Made by a program: the position numbers and the translations under genes. A model generated the notes under the pieces. It was not told the DNA's origin. It was given only the letters and a program-made list of their open reading frames with translations, and made no database searches. Shown one piece after another: positions 13,140-23,374 of a DNA stretch of 40,404 nt. The stretch comes from Diphasiastrum complanatum (taxonomy: Eukaryota > Streptophyta > Lycopodiopsida > Lycopodiales > Lycopodiaceae), in assembly GCA_029204225.1 (NCBI GenBank), contig MU835276.1, forward strand, positions 1 through 40,404, written 5' to 3'. How positions within the stretch are numbered: the first letter of the stretch is position 1; the number at the start of each line of letters is the position of its first letter.

Positions 13140-13305
13140 GTGAGCATGCATTGAATTATCAGACAAATAATCAGTCGCGAAGAATTACAGAAATTCATAC
13201 ATTTTGAGACAAAGCTGAACGCAATCAAATATAGTATTGATTCAGTATGAAAGCGAAGCAGATGTAAATGAGTACAACAAGTTGCGGATCGAAGCCCGAC
13301 GTCAC
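13140..13305 (-). mobile_element. Inverted LTR fragment of Copia family B
   Basis: The minus strand matches the R/U5 part of the LTR at 36255-37460 closely. The series is GGCTTC.ATCC.CAACTT, TTGTACTCATTTAC, GAATCAATACTAT, TTGCGTTCAG.TTTGTCTCA, then a TTTGTCTG.TAAT block. It points away from copy A2, which starts within 40 bases, so it is not A2's own 5' LTR in normal order. It could be A1's 5' LTR or the result of an inversion. Confidence 0.75.
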
Positions 13306-13339
13306 GGCCTCCTCACGCTCGTTCTATGCGCTGTGCAAT

Positions 13340-16300
13340 TAGATTTGACAACAACAACAGCCACCAATTACCATCTGTGAAAATTTAAGATGAGAACCGT
13401 GCTAATGGCCAAGGAGTTGTATGACGTTGTTACAGGTGCAGAGGGGAAACCCAAAGCCGACGACGCGACAATCTCCAGATGGAAGCTGAAGGATGGCAAA
13501 GCATTTGCGTTGATCATCTCCAACATTTTGGATACTCAGATCAGTCAGGTGTATGAAGCACAGACATCCAAAGAAGTCTGGGACATCTTGAGCACATTAT
13601 ACGAAGTGCGAGATATAGTTTCCAAGCTACATCTCAAGAAGAAATTTTACTCTCTCAAGATGGCAAATGGTGATTCCCTGCAGAATCACATCAACTAGTT
13701 CAAGAACCCGCTAAAACAAATGGCCGCTATCGGATCTGTCATAGACGATCAAGATGTAGTAATGCAACTGCTTACAAGCTTGCCAAGCTCATACGACGGC
13801 TGGGTGATGATCATCACGACGCATCCAGAGCTGACTCTTTCAAGAGTCATTGCAATGTTGTTGCAGAAAGACACGCGGATGAATGAAGCCTCTAGTTCTT
13901 CAGCTGATTCTCATGCCTTGTATACCAACAAAGGCACAACTAAGCAGAAGAAGAAGAAAGGCCCGAAGCAATCAAAGCAATACTAGAAACCAACACAGCA
14001 CAAAGAACAATCAAATCTGCATACTAAGAAGAAGTTGTTCTGTAGATACTCAGGAGAAACAACCACGAGATTCAAGACTGTTGAGTACTACAAGCAAAGA
14101 ACAATAGCAAGGGACAGTCAAATCGAGTGGCCAATGTAGCTACAGAAGCTCCACAGCCCATTCAAGAAGCGGATCATGATGCTTTCATGACCAACCATCA
14201 AGAAGCATCCAACGACAGTTCTTGATTCCTAGATTCTGGTGCCACTCAGCATATGGCCAACCTCATTGGTTGTTTTGAGTCCTATACACCCTACAGTACC
14301 AGCAAATACGTTCACCTTGGCGATAATAGCACACAAGCTATTAAAGGTGAAGGTACTGTAAGATTAAGCTTTGCAAATGATCAATCTAAGCTACTTTCTA
14401 AAGTCCTATATGTACCCAATCTATCTACAAATCTGCTCTTTGTAAGCAGAATCACAGATCTAGGACATAAAGTAGAATTCGAATGTGATCAATGCAAAGT
14501 AGTTGATAGGACAGGCAAGATCTTAGCACTCGAAAAGAGGCATGGATACTTGTATAGATTAAGTCATTGCTTTTCTACCTCTAGTCAGGCGTTCAATACT
14601 TCTGTTCAAGCAAATAAAAGTTTACTTTGGCATTATAGACTTGGTCACTTGAATCATGCTGCTGTACAACAAATGTCTAAACATTCTATTGTTCTTAATC
14701 TAGACTATCCTGATAGTAAAGTCGAGTTACTTGTCTGTCAAGACTGTTTAGTTGGTAAACAGGCTAGGAAACCATTTAGATCAAGCCATCAATATACCGC
14801 TAGAGGATTGTTAGATGTTGTACATACAAACATTTGTTGCCTTATGAAGAATCCTTCTCTGAAGGATGCAAAGTATTTCATAACTTTTATTGATGAATTC
14901 TCCAAAAGGACTATGGTGTATTTTATCCAGAAGAAATCAGAAGCTTTCAATTGCTTCAGAATCTTCAAGGAGCGTGCAGAAAAAGAGACTGGAAGGACAA
15001 TCAAGGCCTTGAGGTCTGACAATGGTGGAGTATACATCTCTACTGAATTTAAGGAGTATTGCCAGAGCCAAGACATTGAGTAGCAATTCATCACTCCTTA
15101 TAGTCCTCAGTCAAATGGCTTGGCCAAGAGGAAGAACCGTACTTTGGTTGAATGACACGACAATCCGAGCTTCAGGCTCAAGCGTGTCCATCGTCGATCC
15201 ACTACTTGACAGCGAGTCAGATGAAGATGTTGCTGCTACCCAACAACAAGTCCCAAGAGTGGTTCATCAATCAATTCCTCCCAGAAGATCAAGCCGAGTG
15301 CGCACACAGCCCACAAGGTATACTCTTGAGTCTGCATGACTCTTGATACAGGAACCGACAACAGTTGAAGAGACACTTAGCCAACCAGACTCTGATATAT
15401 GATGAGAAGCCATGGACAGAGAGTATTTCTCTCTGATCAAGAACCAGACATGGTCATTAGTCGAAGCTCCTTCTGACTGCAATATCATCGATTGAAAATG
15501 GATCTTTAAGATCAAGTACAATGCCAATGGAGCGATTGATCGAAGGAAGACAAGACTGGTAGCACGAGAATTCATTCAGATCCACAACGTTGACTATAGT
15601 GAGACTTTCAGTCCAATAGTCAAGCATTCATCGATCTGAGCCCTCCTATCATATGCTGCAGCAGTCGACCTTGATGTGCATTAACTTGATGTGTAAACAG
15701 CTTATCTGAATGGAGTTATACAAGAAGACATCTACATGATCCAGCCCGAAGGATATATTCTAGAAGGTATGAAGAATCATGTTTGTAGGCTCCATAAGGC
15801 AATACGGCTTGAAACAGTCTGCCAGAGCTTGGTTTCAGAGGATCAACACATTCCTCATCGAACAAGGTTTCCAACCAAGCACTGTTGATTGCAATGTCTA
15901 TTCCAAGTTGGTGCAACAATCCTTCATTATCATCACCTTATACGTGGATGATACGTTGCTTTTCAGCAACAATACCAATTTAGTTAAGGATACTAAACAG
16001 ATGCTATTTTTTTGAGATCGACATGACTGATCTGGGTCAAGCTCACTTGTGTCTGGGCATTCAAATCCATAGAGATAGAGCGAGACGATTGATTTATACT
16101 ACTCAACTAAGGTATCTTCAAAATGTTCTTGACAGATATAATCTAATGAACTGTAAGTTAGCTCACTCACCGATGGATCCAGGCCTGTGTTTGTCAAAGG
16201 ACCAATGTCCCCAGACCAAGCAAGATGAGGAGCAGATGAGAGAGTATCCTTATCGATCGATACTTGGGTCTCTCATGTACAGCAATGGTCTGTACAAGAC

Positions 16301-16390
16301 CTAACATCTCTTTTGCGGTAAGCTCACTCAGCCAATATATGGCTCGCTACCACCATGTATTAAAGGCTTTAAAATTATCATATTCTTGTG
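13340..16390 (+). pseudogene. Copia family B relic A2 (Gag to reverse transcriptase)
   Basis: Gag starts at TNYHL with a stop replacing Trp before KFKM, then KDGKAFALIIS and WDILSTLYE. The zinc knuckle near 14040 has lost its second Cys and its His. The protease region shows HMANL near 14250. Pre-integrase and integrase core lie at 14253-15083 (LLWHYRLGHLNHA, RSDNGGVYIS). The frame breaks at NRTLVE (about 15150) and jumps to the PRRSSRVRTQPTRY linker, so about 170 residues of the integrase C-terminal region are deleted. Reverse transcriptase pieces follow (TAYLNGVIQEDIYM, an intact YVDD near 15950, HSPMDPGLCLSKDQCP), ending near YHHVLKALKLS. There is no RNase H and no matching LTR. Multiple stops make it non-functional. 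Confidence 0.93.
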
Positions 16391-16597
16391 TCCGCTCACC
16401 AGTAGTGCACGGATAGAGATAATTGAAAGGCTCGCTTTAATATTCTCCAACAAAATTAGCCCATAAAAGAGCTGAATTTGATTTCACTTCTCACTTGTGC
16501 TAGCGAAGCTCTTGCAAATTTTTTCCACGACCAAACTTTTTCGAAGCATTCTGATACACTCTCACGCCTTCTGTTCTCAGTTTTACTTATTGCCATC

Positions 16598-17148
16598 ATG
16601 TCTTCTAGTGATACTAGTGTCTCACCTTGCTCAGTTGTCCTACGTGATGTTCCGACCTCAACGGACATCATGTCACTTCCTAGCACAAGAAAGGTGGCAA
16701 AATGGATGAACGTCACAACAATGGGGATCCATGTGCGTGACTTTTCAAACAAAATCAATATGGAATTTATCACCATGGTATTTAGTACTTGGAATGAAGC
16801 CAAGGCTAAGTTTTACATCACTTTTCAGGGAGTTACCCACAAGGTGCGGGTCATTGAGGCCACCCTTGCTACCGTAGGTATCATTTATGGGCCTCGTCCA
16901 ACCCCATCTCATAAACAGGCCAAGTCAATAATCAAACCTTTTGTTGATTCTACTATCAATCAGTACCACACAAATGATGGTTATTAGAAGCCATTAGAGA
17001 TCTTATCCTCCATGTTGTCGCACAACTACCGAACAACTTCATGATGGTTGGCAACCTCATGAAGGAAATGATCTCTTCCCATATCCTCCATCGCTTGGTC
17101 GAATCTAACTATGAGTTAGATAAGGGGACCGTGCAACCTTATGACTGA
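16598..17148 (+). pseudogene. Unrecognised coding relic between two Copia copies
   Basis: From the first ATG (MSSSDTSVSPCS) the frame is open to a stop at 16985-16987. Protein-like sequence then continues in another frame (EAIRDLILHVVAQLPNNFM to KGTVQPYD, stop at 17146). A one-base shift near 16980 would join the two. Composition looks like a soluble folded domain (KVAKWMNV, WNEAKAKFYITF, GIIYGPRPTP); no membrane segment or catalytic motif is visible. It lies between family B copies A2 and A3 and is not part of either Pol. It could be a captured host gene fragment or the gag of an unrelated element. I do not recognise the family. Confidence 0.5.
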
Positions 17149-17451
17149 AGAGAGCTATCAAGAGTAACACCAAACAATAGTTTTCTACCAGCTCTCCTCT
17201 GTCCTCCTTGGCCGCCTCGTATTTAGTCAACAAAGTTCATGGTTTCATGCTACAATGTAGCACCAACTGAATCGTCCCGCCAAGATCCAGCTCCGAGAGT
17301 CGTCGTCGAGTACAAAGCGAGATTGTCGCACCCACCTTGCCTCCTGCATCTTGACATATTACTCAGTCACCACCTTCAGCTACGCCCATACCCCTGCTGC
17401 AACTGGCTCTGCACTACCCATTCCCCCAGCCACCGCAGCCACCCTCACGTC
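17149..17451 (+). other. Possible Pro/Ala-rich tail of the preceding relic
   Basis: No long frame, but short plus-strand stretches are rich in Pro, Ala, Ser and Thr. The block ends sharply at 17452, where Copia reverse transcriptase (LNGVIEEDIYMM) starts mid-domain. It may be the decayed C-terminal part of the relic at 16598-17148. Confidence 0.3.
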
Positions 17452-18314
17452 TGAATGGAGTTATCGAAGAAGATATTTACATGATGCAACTCGAAGGTTA
17501 TAATCGAAGGCAAATTGAATCATGTATGTGAACTCCCTAAAGCACTTTATGGCTTGAAGCAATCTGCTCGAGCATGGTTTCAAAGGATCAACACTTTTAT
17601 TATCAATCACAGTTATAAACCAAGCACTTCAGATTCTAATGTCTACTTCAAGTCAGTGCAACATTCTTTTATTCAACACATTCTTTTCAGCAACGATATC
17701 TATATAATAAAAGGAGCTAAGACAATGTTATCTTCTGAATTTGACATGACTGATCTGGGCGAAGCTCATTACTGTCTAGGTATTCAAATCCAAAGAGACA
17801 GAAAACATAAGTTGATTTATATCACTCAGCAAAGATACATTCACAATGTCTTAATCAGATATAATATGATGAATTGCAAATTAGCTCACTCACCGATGGA
17901 CCCAGTATTCAAGATGTCGAAGGACCAATGTCCTTGAATAATCGAAGAGAAGGAGCAAATGCGTGAGTATCCTTATCATTCAATAATAGGATGATCTCTT
18001 ATGTACGCAATGATTTGTACCAGACCAGACATAGCTTTTGTAGTTAGTTCCTTAAGTCAATTCATGACTAATCTTGGTATTACACATTGGAAGGCTCTTA
18101 TTAGAGTTTTGAGATATATTCGAGCTATTATGGAATTTTGCATTTGTTATGGAGTAGTCGACAACGACAAACTCAATATTCCCAATGGTTATTCAGGTGC
18201 AAGTTGGGCAGGAGATGTAGACACTAAAAAATCCAATCATGGATTTAAATTCTTCCTCAACAATGGTCCTATTTCATGGAACAGTTCCAAGAAAACTTCG
18301 ATTATAAAGTCCTA

Positions 18315-18770
18315 CACACATGATACTGATCTAAACATACCAATCAAAGCAAAAACACAAGGGAATGGGTGGTAGATAAACCAAACCAACCAAACGTAGA
18401 TTGTATGGATCTAGCCCCCAAGCCATGGATCAATCCCAGTCATGAAAAGAGGAATCACACTAGCAACATGTAGCTACCAATCACAAAATCAAGCATACAC
18501 TAGTGAGAGCCCAATAGACATACTTATACCCTCCAAGGCCCATGCACCACTAGTAGTGCACTGTGACACCTCATTGGACACCTCTGCAGCCTATATGGGC
18601 CACGTCATCCAGTTTCCTAATGACTCACTGATAGACCCATACCAACTCCACTACCATGCATTTAGGCCTACAACCATTAATTATGACCATGTACAGATAA
18701 GGGCCCCAATTTCCTTATAGTCACAATTAACTTATGAGTTGTTGGTCTACTGATCCCTAGCATCACTATC
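18315..18770. other. Foreign insert inside the RNase H of relic A3
   Basis: The Copia RNase H similarity stops after SSKKTS and resumes about 450 bases later. The intervening block, which replaces the catalytic Glu region, has no known domain. A 92-residue ORF at 18442-18720 shows no motif. No clear terminal repeats or target duplication were found at the junctions. Confidence 0.4.
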
Positions 18771-18926
18771 TTAGAGAGAAAGTGCAAAGCAAGGAAATTT
18801 CATTGGTTTACTATAGGACAGAGTTATAGACAGCAAATTACTTCACCAAGGCTCTAACAAAGGAGCATCATCTCAGATATACCAACCTACTAAATCTGAA
18901 GATCAAAATTTTTCAGTATCCACATT

Positions 18927-18935
18927 AAGAGGGAG
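18927..18935 (+). other. Polypurine tract of relic A3
   Basis: AAGAGGGAG directly precedes the LTR start TATTGGAATTC and follows the RNase H tail, the normal place for plus-strand priming. Confidence 0.7.
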
Positions 18936-20142
18936 TATTGGAATTCACGCTCAAGCCCAATTCCATTAGGTAATGAGCATCCTGAAACCTGTCCATACTT
19001 ATTCTGAAATACTACCCAAAATATAAAGACTCGAAGCTTTAGCAAAGGATAAAAAGAATTTAGGATCAAATTTTTTAGACCCAAGACTATTTTTTGACCC
19101 AATGTCATTTTTGTCAAAGAGAGATTTTTCAACCCTGAGTAGGGTCGGATCGGTTCTAATTTTTCCAACCCTGGATCGGATCGAATCGGGTTTGAGTTTT
19201 TCGACCCTGGAAAAATCCGAGCTTTTGTACTGTCAACTCGGAAATCCGACCCACGTCGCGACGTTGACATTCTGCCTACTCATGTACATATAGTCACTGT
19301 AAAATGACGGCTACCTACGTAGTTAATTAAGTAGATTAATGTTAGTTTTCAATGTACTGATCATATGACTTCCAATCATCAAAGAAGATTTGCATTGGAG
19401 TCAACGCACTGATTAGGTTATCATCCTGCAGGCGTTATGTAGTAAATATAGCCAAGTTCAATTTTTAGCCTCTTAAGTTTTTGAATAGCTATCAACAAAC
19501 TTAGCTGAAGACTAATTAGCGCTCATTGATTAGCGCCAGCTTCAAGCTCTTGTGCTCAGTTTTGATTACTATTAGAGTGCAATTTTTTTCTATCTTTTGG
19601 TTCCATTGCGCATTGTAATATTCGTTTCATCTTGAACTCATAGCTGGTAACTGACGCACTACCGATCTATCTCCATTTGCTCATCACTTTCGCTGCTCAC
19701 CACGTTTAGCTGTTACAGATTGTAGTTAGCTTTGTGAGCACGCGCTTTCATCTGCTATTGTTTTTGGCTCACTAGCATCATCTGACTTGTATTTCTATAC
19801 GTTTAATCTGAATAAATTACTGTCTGGTTTTGCGTTCAGATTTTGTCACTAGTGTTGCATGCTTTTCGCTTTCTGCCTGACTCTCTAATTATTTCATCCG
19901 ACTGTCTATTTTTCGCTTTCGCATAAACACAATTAAGCTCTATTTTGTGTTCGCATACTATTCTAGTAGTGCACGCACTGAGGGAATCAGTCGACCACCA
20001 CTTCCATGCGGTAGTATGATTGTTCAAATCCGATTGTTCGTCGACCTATCAATCCGAATCCATTTTCTGGATTATCCTATTTCCCCGAAAGCATTAGAGT
20101 TGATAAATAATTAATCCTGAAACGCCTACACCACCCCCAACA
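18936..20142 (+). mobile_element. Family B LTR after relic A3
   Basis: It begins TATTGGAATT after the polypurine tract and ends CCCCCAACA just before a PBS-like site. Length is 1207 bp, almost the same as the LTR at 36255-37460. The first two bases are TA rather than TG, a decayed terminus. A TATA-like site is at 19444-19450. Downstream words such as TTTTGCGTTCAGATTTTGTC match the other family B LTRs. Between about 19125 and 19215 the motifs AACCCTG and GGATCGG repeat two or three times in the presumed U3. No coding capacity. Confidence 0.75.
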
Positions 20143-20144
20143 AG

Positions 20145-20156
20145 TGGTATTAGAGT
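20145..20156 (+). other. PBS-like site after the family B LTR
   Basis: TGGTATTAGAGT differs from the tRNA-Met PBS by a C-to-T change, and lies two bases after the LTR end. It implies that an internal region once ran to the right, but less than 120 bases of it remain. Confidence 0.65.
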
Positions 20157-20271
20157 TATCAAGCGTGAACCCAACAAATTCCACCACCATGAAGTAAAAA
20201 GCAAGAAGATACTACCAAAAAGTTGCAAACATGCAAAAGCTGACTCCACCTTCTAATTGATGCAAGGTCGT

Positions 20272-20283
20272 GCTCTGATACCA
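20272..20283 (-). other. PBS of a minus-strand LTR element
   Basis: Minus-strand TGGTATCAGAGC is an exact tRNA-Met PBS, one base from the LTR edge at 20285. It faces the plus-strand PBS at 20145, leaving about 115 bases between them. Confidence 0.75.
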
Positions 20284-20284
20284 T

Positions 20285-20627
20285 TGTAATGATCGCCAAG
20301 AGAAGATTTTCTAGATCCTATTGCATGCACCAAAAGGATGACTGTGGAGCCAAACCACCCAACCAACTGGAAAATGAGAGTCAAAACCCTAACAACTTCA
20401 CCTCTGAGCCACAATGATTGAATGCATGAGAAGAGAGGATCCTGACAACTAGAACTGAAAAAGAGGTTATAGAGATGGGCTTGGTCCTACATTAGCCAAG
20501 GAATATTCCATGTAGGATCCCCAATTCCAACCCAATTGCTCTTGATATCAGATATTCATGCACTAAAAGTAGTCAATCACCATGGATTAGCTCCATATGT
20601 CCTAATTTGAGCGTACGGGCCCTCACA
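20285..20627 (-). mobile_element. Short LTR (343 bp), minus strand
   Basis: On the minus strand it starts TGTGAGGGCCCG and ends GATCATTACA, giving TG..CA ends, with a TATA-like CTCTATAACC in the middle and a PBS next to its 3' end. Size and TGTGAGGG start fit a Copia LTR. It differs from the family B LTRs. The internal region that should lie to its left is gone. Confidence 0.55.
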
Positions 20628-22192
20628 ATGTTATTAAATCCATTTCTAGCCTAGTCTACAATGGCGAGGCATAGTTAATAAACTCGTACATTGGAGTACC
20701 GAATATCCACGTCAAGGACTATTCCAAATCTTTTATATTGGACATGGACGTAACACTTATCATCTAGAAGTTTGTTGTATCTCTCGGACAACTGATGTAT
20801 CTATTGAAGAAATCGTTATACATAAGAGGAGGGTTGTGCTTCAGTTTGAGGATTGCACAAGAATTCAAGTGATTTTATAAGTGACAAAAAAACCATAGAT
20901 TAAAAGACACGATAAAGCATTGATAGAGGGAATTGAAAACAATAGATGGACCTAGAATGTAATGAGTACTGCACCCTCTCCAAGATTTGTTCCTTTGCCT
21001 AGCCCTTTGACTTGCAGCCTATTTTTTGGACCTTGGCAAGTGAGTTGACAAGCAATGGACCATCCTACTTTCATACTTGGCTCTTTAGTGCGAAATGGAG
21101 GGCCACAGTATGATTGCTCATTTTGAATCATTGCCATATCATTGGTCCAGTTTTTTCAACTTGCCCCTTGGAAACTCAACATGCTAGGCAAGGTCCCCTT
21201 CCAAAAATTGGGCTTGACTTAATTGCCCCTACATGGCAAGGTCCCATGCCACCTCATTTGCCACATGGTGGCAACTCAATGTAAGTCTAAAAGGGGAGAA
21301 GACCATTTTTCCTCCATAGACCATGGGAGAATTTCATTTTGAATTTGGGACTCGCCAGACAATGTAGTCTGAAACAATTCTTACTTTGTCATGTATTCTT
21401 CTAGTGTGGTTTAGCTATTCCAGTCATGTACATGATTGGACTGATCTCAAATTAAAATCTCGTAAGGAGGTCTGTAGGCTTATCTCAACTCGTAAATTAA
21501 CTATGGTTGTGAGGGGTTGTGGCTCTCATGGTATGAAAGGCATACTTAATGGTTAGACGCCTAGAACTCTAGATTGCAGATTGGTCGTGAAATAGATGAG
21601 GTGGCCCAATTAGGCTGCTGATGTGTCCCAGAGAGGAGGAGCCTTGAAGGGTATAAGTATACCCATAGGCCTTTCATGGGGAGAGAGCTCGATTTGGTGA
21701 TTAGTTACATGCTGCTGGAGTGACATCTCTCTCTTGGGGGCTAAATCCCTTTGATCTAGATTTGGTTGGGTAAGTTTGTCCACCATTTGATTCCATTTGT
21801 TTCTATTGGCTCAACATCCTAGTCTTAAATCCTTGGAAGGAGGTTCTCATACACATCACATTCAGCTTTCTCAAATTTTGTTCCAAATGCTCCATCCCTA
21901 TTCCAGCCCCTAGTTGCTTTTATGTTTTCTTTTCTCTCTCGAAGCAATCTATTGGGTATAAATTATGAGCATTAATGGGGGCCAAACTAGCTCTTATTGG
22001 TTATAGATCCTAGTATCATAAAGTCATATACTAGTTGCATCAATTCCTTGATGAATGAGCGGCTCGACAACTATATACCTGCCCTTGAAATCATATTTTC
22101 AAGAGCTTGGGCCCAAAAAAATGGCACGTGTTGCCTTCCACAACATAATTTGTGGGAGCAAAAGTTTCATGGCAAAAAGATTTTACACATAA
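20628..22192. other. Non-coding, nothing recognised
   Basis: About 1.5 kb without a convincing ORF or repeat. Short ORFs show no known motif. There are no clear terminal repeats. Confidence 0.5.
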
Positions 22193-22210
22193 CCCCCCCC
22201 CCCCCCCCCC
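22193..22210. repeat. C18 homopolymer
   Basis: Eighteen C in a row on the plus strand. A T-rich and A-rich stretch follows at about 22250-22275. Confidence 0.95.
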
Positions 22211-22372
22211 AAAGAAAAGGTGTGTAAAAAAAAATTACACAAAACAAATATTAAATTTTTTTTTTTTTTAAAAAATCACGTCATGAAGGATGTCTCTTTG
22301 GGGAAAGGGTTTCTCCCCTCGGCTACCGCCCTTGGGGGATGCCCTTCCTGGTTCAATGCCCTCAGGGCAACC

Positions 22373-22373
<1 letters not shown>

Positions 22374-22404
<31 letters not shown>
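22374..22404. repeat. C31 homopolymer in a GC-rich pocket
   Basis: Thirty-one C in a row, flanked by GC-rich sequence (22320-22440) containing GCCCTCAGGGC. The poly-Pro and poly-Gly ORFs through it are artefacts. It lies about 200 bp upstream of the G-box cluster. Confidence 0.95.
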
Positions 22405-22596
22405 ACCGCGCACTGCCCGCGCGTGGGAAGGGTTTGGCCTCGGTGCACTATAACTATAACTAAAACAAGAACAAAAACCTAAAACATGCCGAAGTAAGAG
22501 AGGAGCCGGACCCCTGGAGGCATATAATAGCACCGAAAGAGGGCAGGGGCAGTTTTGGTTTCAAAACAAAACGAAGTGAGTTGAAATAACAAGCCA

Positions 22597-22665
22597 CCAC
22601 GTGGCCAAATCAATACGTCATAGGCGAAACTAAGCAACGTGTTTTCATAGCTCGTTGCCACGTGG
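22597..22665 (+). promoter_or_regulatory. Two G-boxes (CCACGTGG) plus ACGT cores upstream of the repeat-protein gene
   Basis: Palindromic CCACGTGG occurs at 22597-22604 and again at 22658-22665. Between them are TACGTCA (about 22614-22620) and ACGTGT (22637-22642). G-boxes and ACGT cores are bound by bZIP and bHLH factors in light, stress and abscisic acid responses in plants. A third copy lies at 22938-22945, and two of the three are preceded by TTG (TTGCCACGTGG). They sit 0.65-1.0 kb upstream of the start codon at 23596. Confidence 0.7.
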
Positions 22666-22778
22666 GTACTAGCAGTTTTGTCCATCAGAGGCCCTAAACT
22701 TTAGGGCTCCGGAAAATAAACGTAAAGCCGGGAAAAGTAATTAAACAGGAGAGTGGTAGACCTCCTCCTGTCTACAGT

Positions 22779-22788
22779 TATATATATT
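22779..22788 (+). promoter_or_regulatory. Candidate TATA box of the repeat-protein gene
   Basis: TATATATATT lies between the second and third G-boxes. If used, transcription would start near 22815 and leave a leader of about 780 bases. Another TATA-like cluster at 23071-23080 is an alternative. Confidence 0.45.
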
Positions 22789-22937
22789 CTTAAAAATTGA
22801 AAGAGGTCAGTCACGAGAATTGAAGATGTTCGCTACCTCTTACTTAAAGACTCTCAAACCCCATGCCCATTGCCAATGGGCCCATGCGGCGGACTTATAG
22901 GCACGATATAATTTCACCTTCATCCACTTAAATGTTG

Positions 22938-22945
22938 CCACGTGG
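22938..22945 (+). promoter_or_regulatory. Third G-box CCACGTGG
   Basis: Same 11-base context (TTGCCACGTGG) as the site at 22658. It falls downstream of the first TATA candidate, so it would lie in the leader unless the 23071 TATA cluster is the one used. Confidence 0.6.
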
Positions 22946-23083
22946 AAAATTTGGTAACTTGCATAAAATTGTGATAAAATCGAAACGTTTACTGCACAGA
23001 ATCCAACGGTGCGGGCTTTGAATGGTAATAGCCATGCCTCGACGGCGCAGGGCATGGCATGGGCCATAATCATATATATTATA

Positions 23084-23170
23084 AAGAAATAATATATTGG
23101 AAGAAATAATATATTGGAAGAAATAATATATATTGGAAGAAATAATATATTGGAAGAAATAATATATTGG
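23084..23170 (+). repeat. Five tandem AT-rich 17-bp units
   Basis: Five direct copies of AAGAAATAATATATTGG, with a two-base TA insertion in the third, lie in the promoter or leader of the gene at 23596. Apart from that insertion they look identical, so the array is young. Confidence 0.95.
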
Positions 23171-23276
23171 AAGAAGTATGAAGTGAGGGCAGTAGTAGTA
23201 GTAGTTAGGTTGCTTCTTGCTCTCTGCATTTTTGTTCAGTGCTGCTGCATACATAAATAGATACATGGTAGTAGTG

Positions 23277-23346
23277 TGAGAGAAAGGAGAGAGAGAGAGA
23301 GAGGAGAGGAGAAGGGAGGTGCGAGGCTGAGTGAGAGAGAAGGAAG
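23277..23346 (+). promoter_or_regulatory. GA-rich leader tract
   Basis: Purine tract with a pure GA run at 23287-23303. GA/CT tracts are common in plant 5' leaders and core promoters and can bind GAGA-binding (BBR/BPC) factors. It sits 250-320 bases upstream of the start codon. Confidence 0.6.
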
Positions 23347-23374
23347 ATGATGAAGTAATTGGTTTAGAAGGGAA

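Larger units (their letters stand above)
17452..18935 (+). pseudogene. Copia family B relic A3 (reverse transcriptase and RNase H)
   Basis: It starts inside the reverse transcriptase (LNGVIEEDIYM) and continues with KALYGLKQSARAWFQ, NVYFKSVQHSF, then MTDLGEAHYCLGIQ, RYNMMNCKLAHSPMDP and CTRPDIAF. The YVDD segment is lost by a small deletion after QHSFI. RNase H begins with GYSGASWAGD, where the first catalytic Asp is changed, and continues to NGPISWNSSKKTS. The next 450 bases do not match, and RNase H resumes near 18772, ending in a diverged FTKAL..EHHLR tail before the polypurine tract. Two stops separate the HSPMDP block from the RPDIAF block. It overlaps A2 in content, so it is another copy, not A2's continuation. 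Confidence 0.9.

Noticed and set aside
13140-13305. Normal 5' LTR of copy A2
   Set aside because: The sequence is in the opposite orientation to A2 and no PBS lies between.
16478-16597. N-terminal extension of the unknown relic
   Set aside because: The frame opens at TTG there; the first ATG is 16598.
22220-22533. Poly-Pro and poly-Gly ORFs
   Set aside because: They come from the C31 tract.
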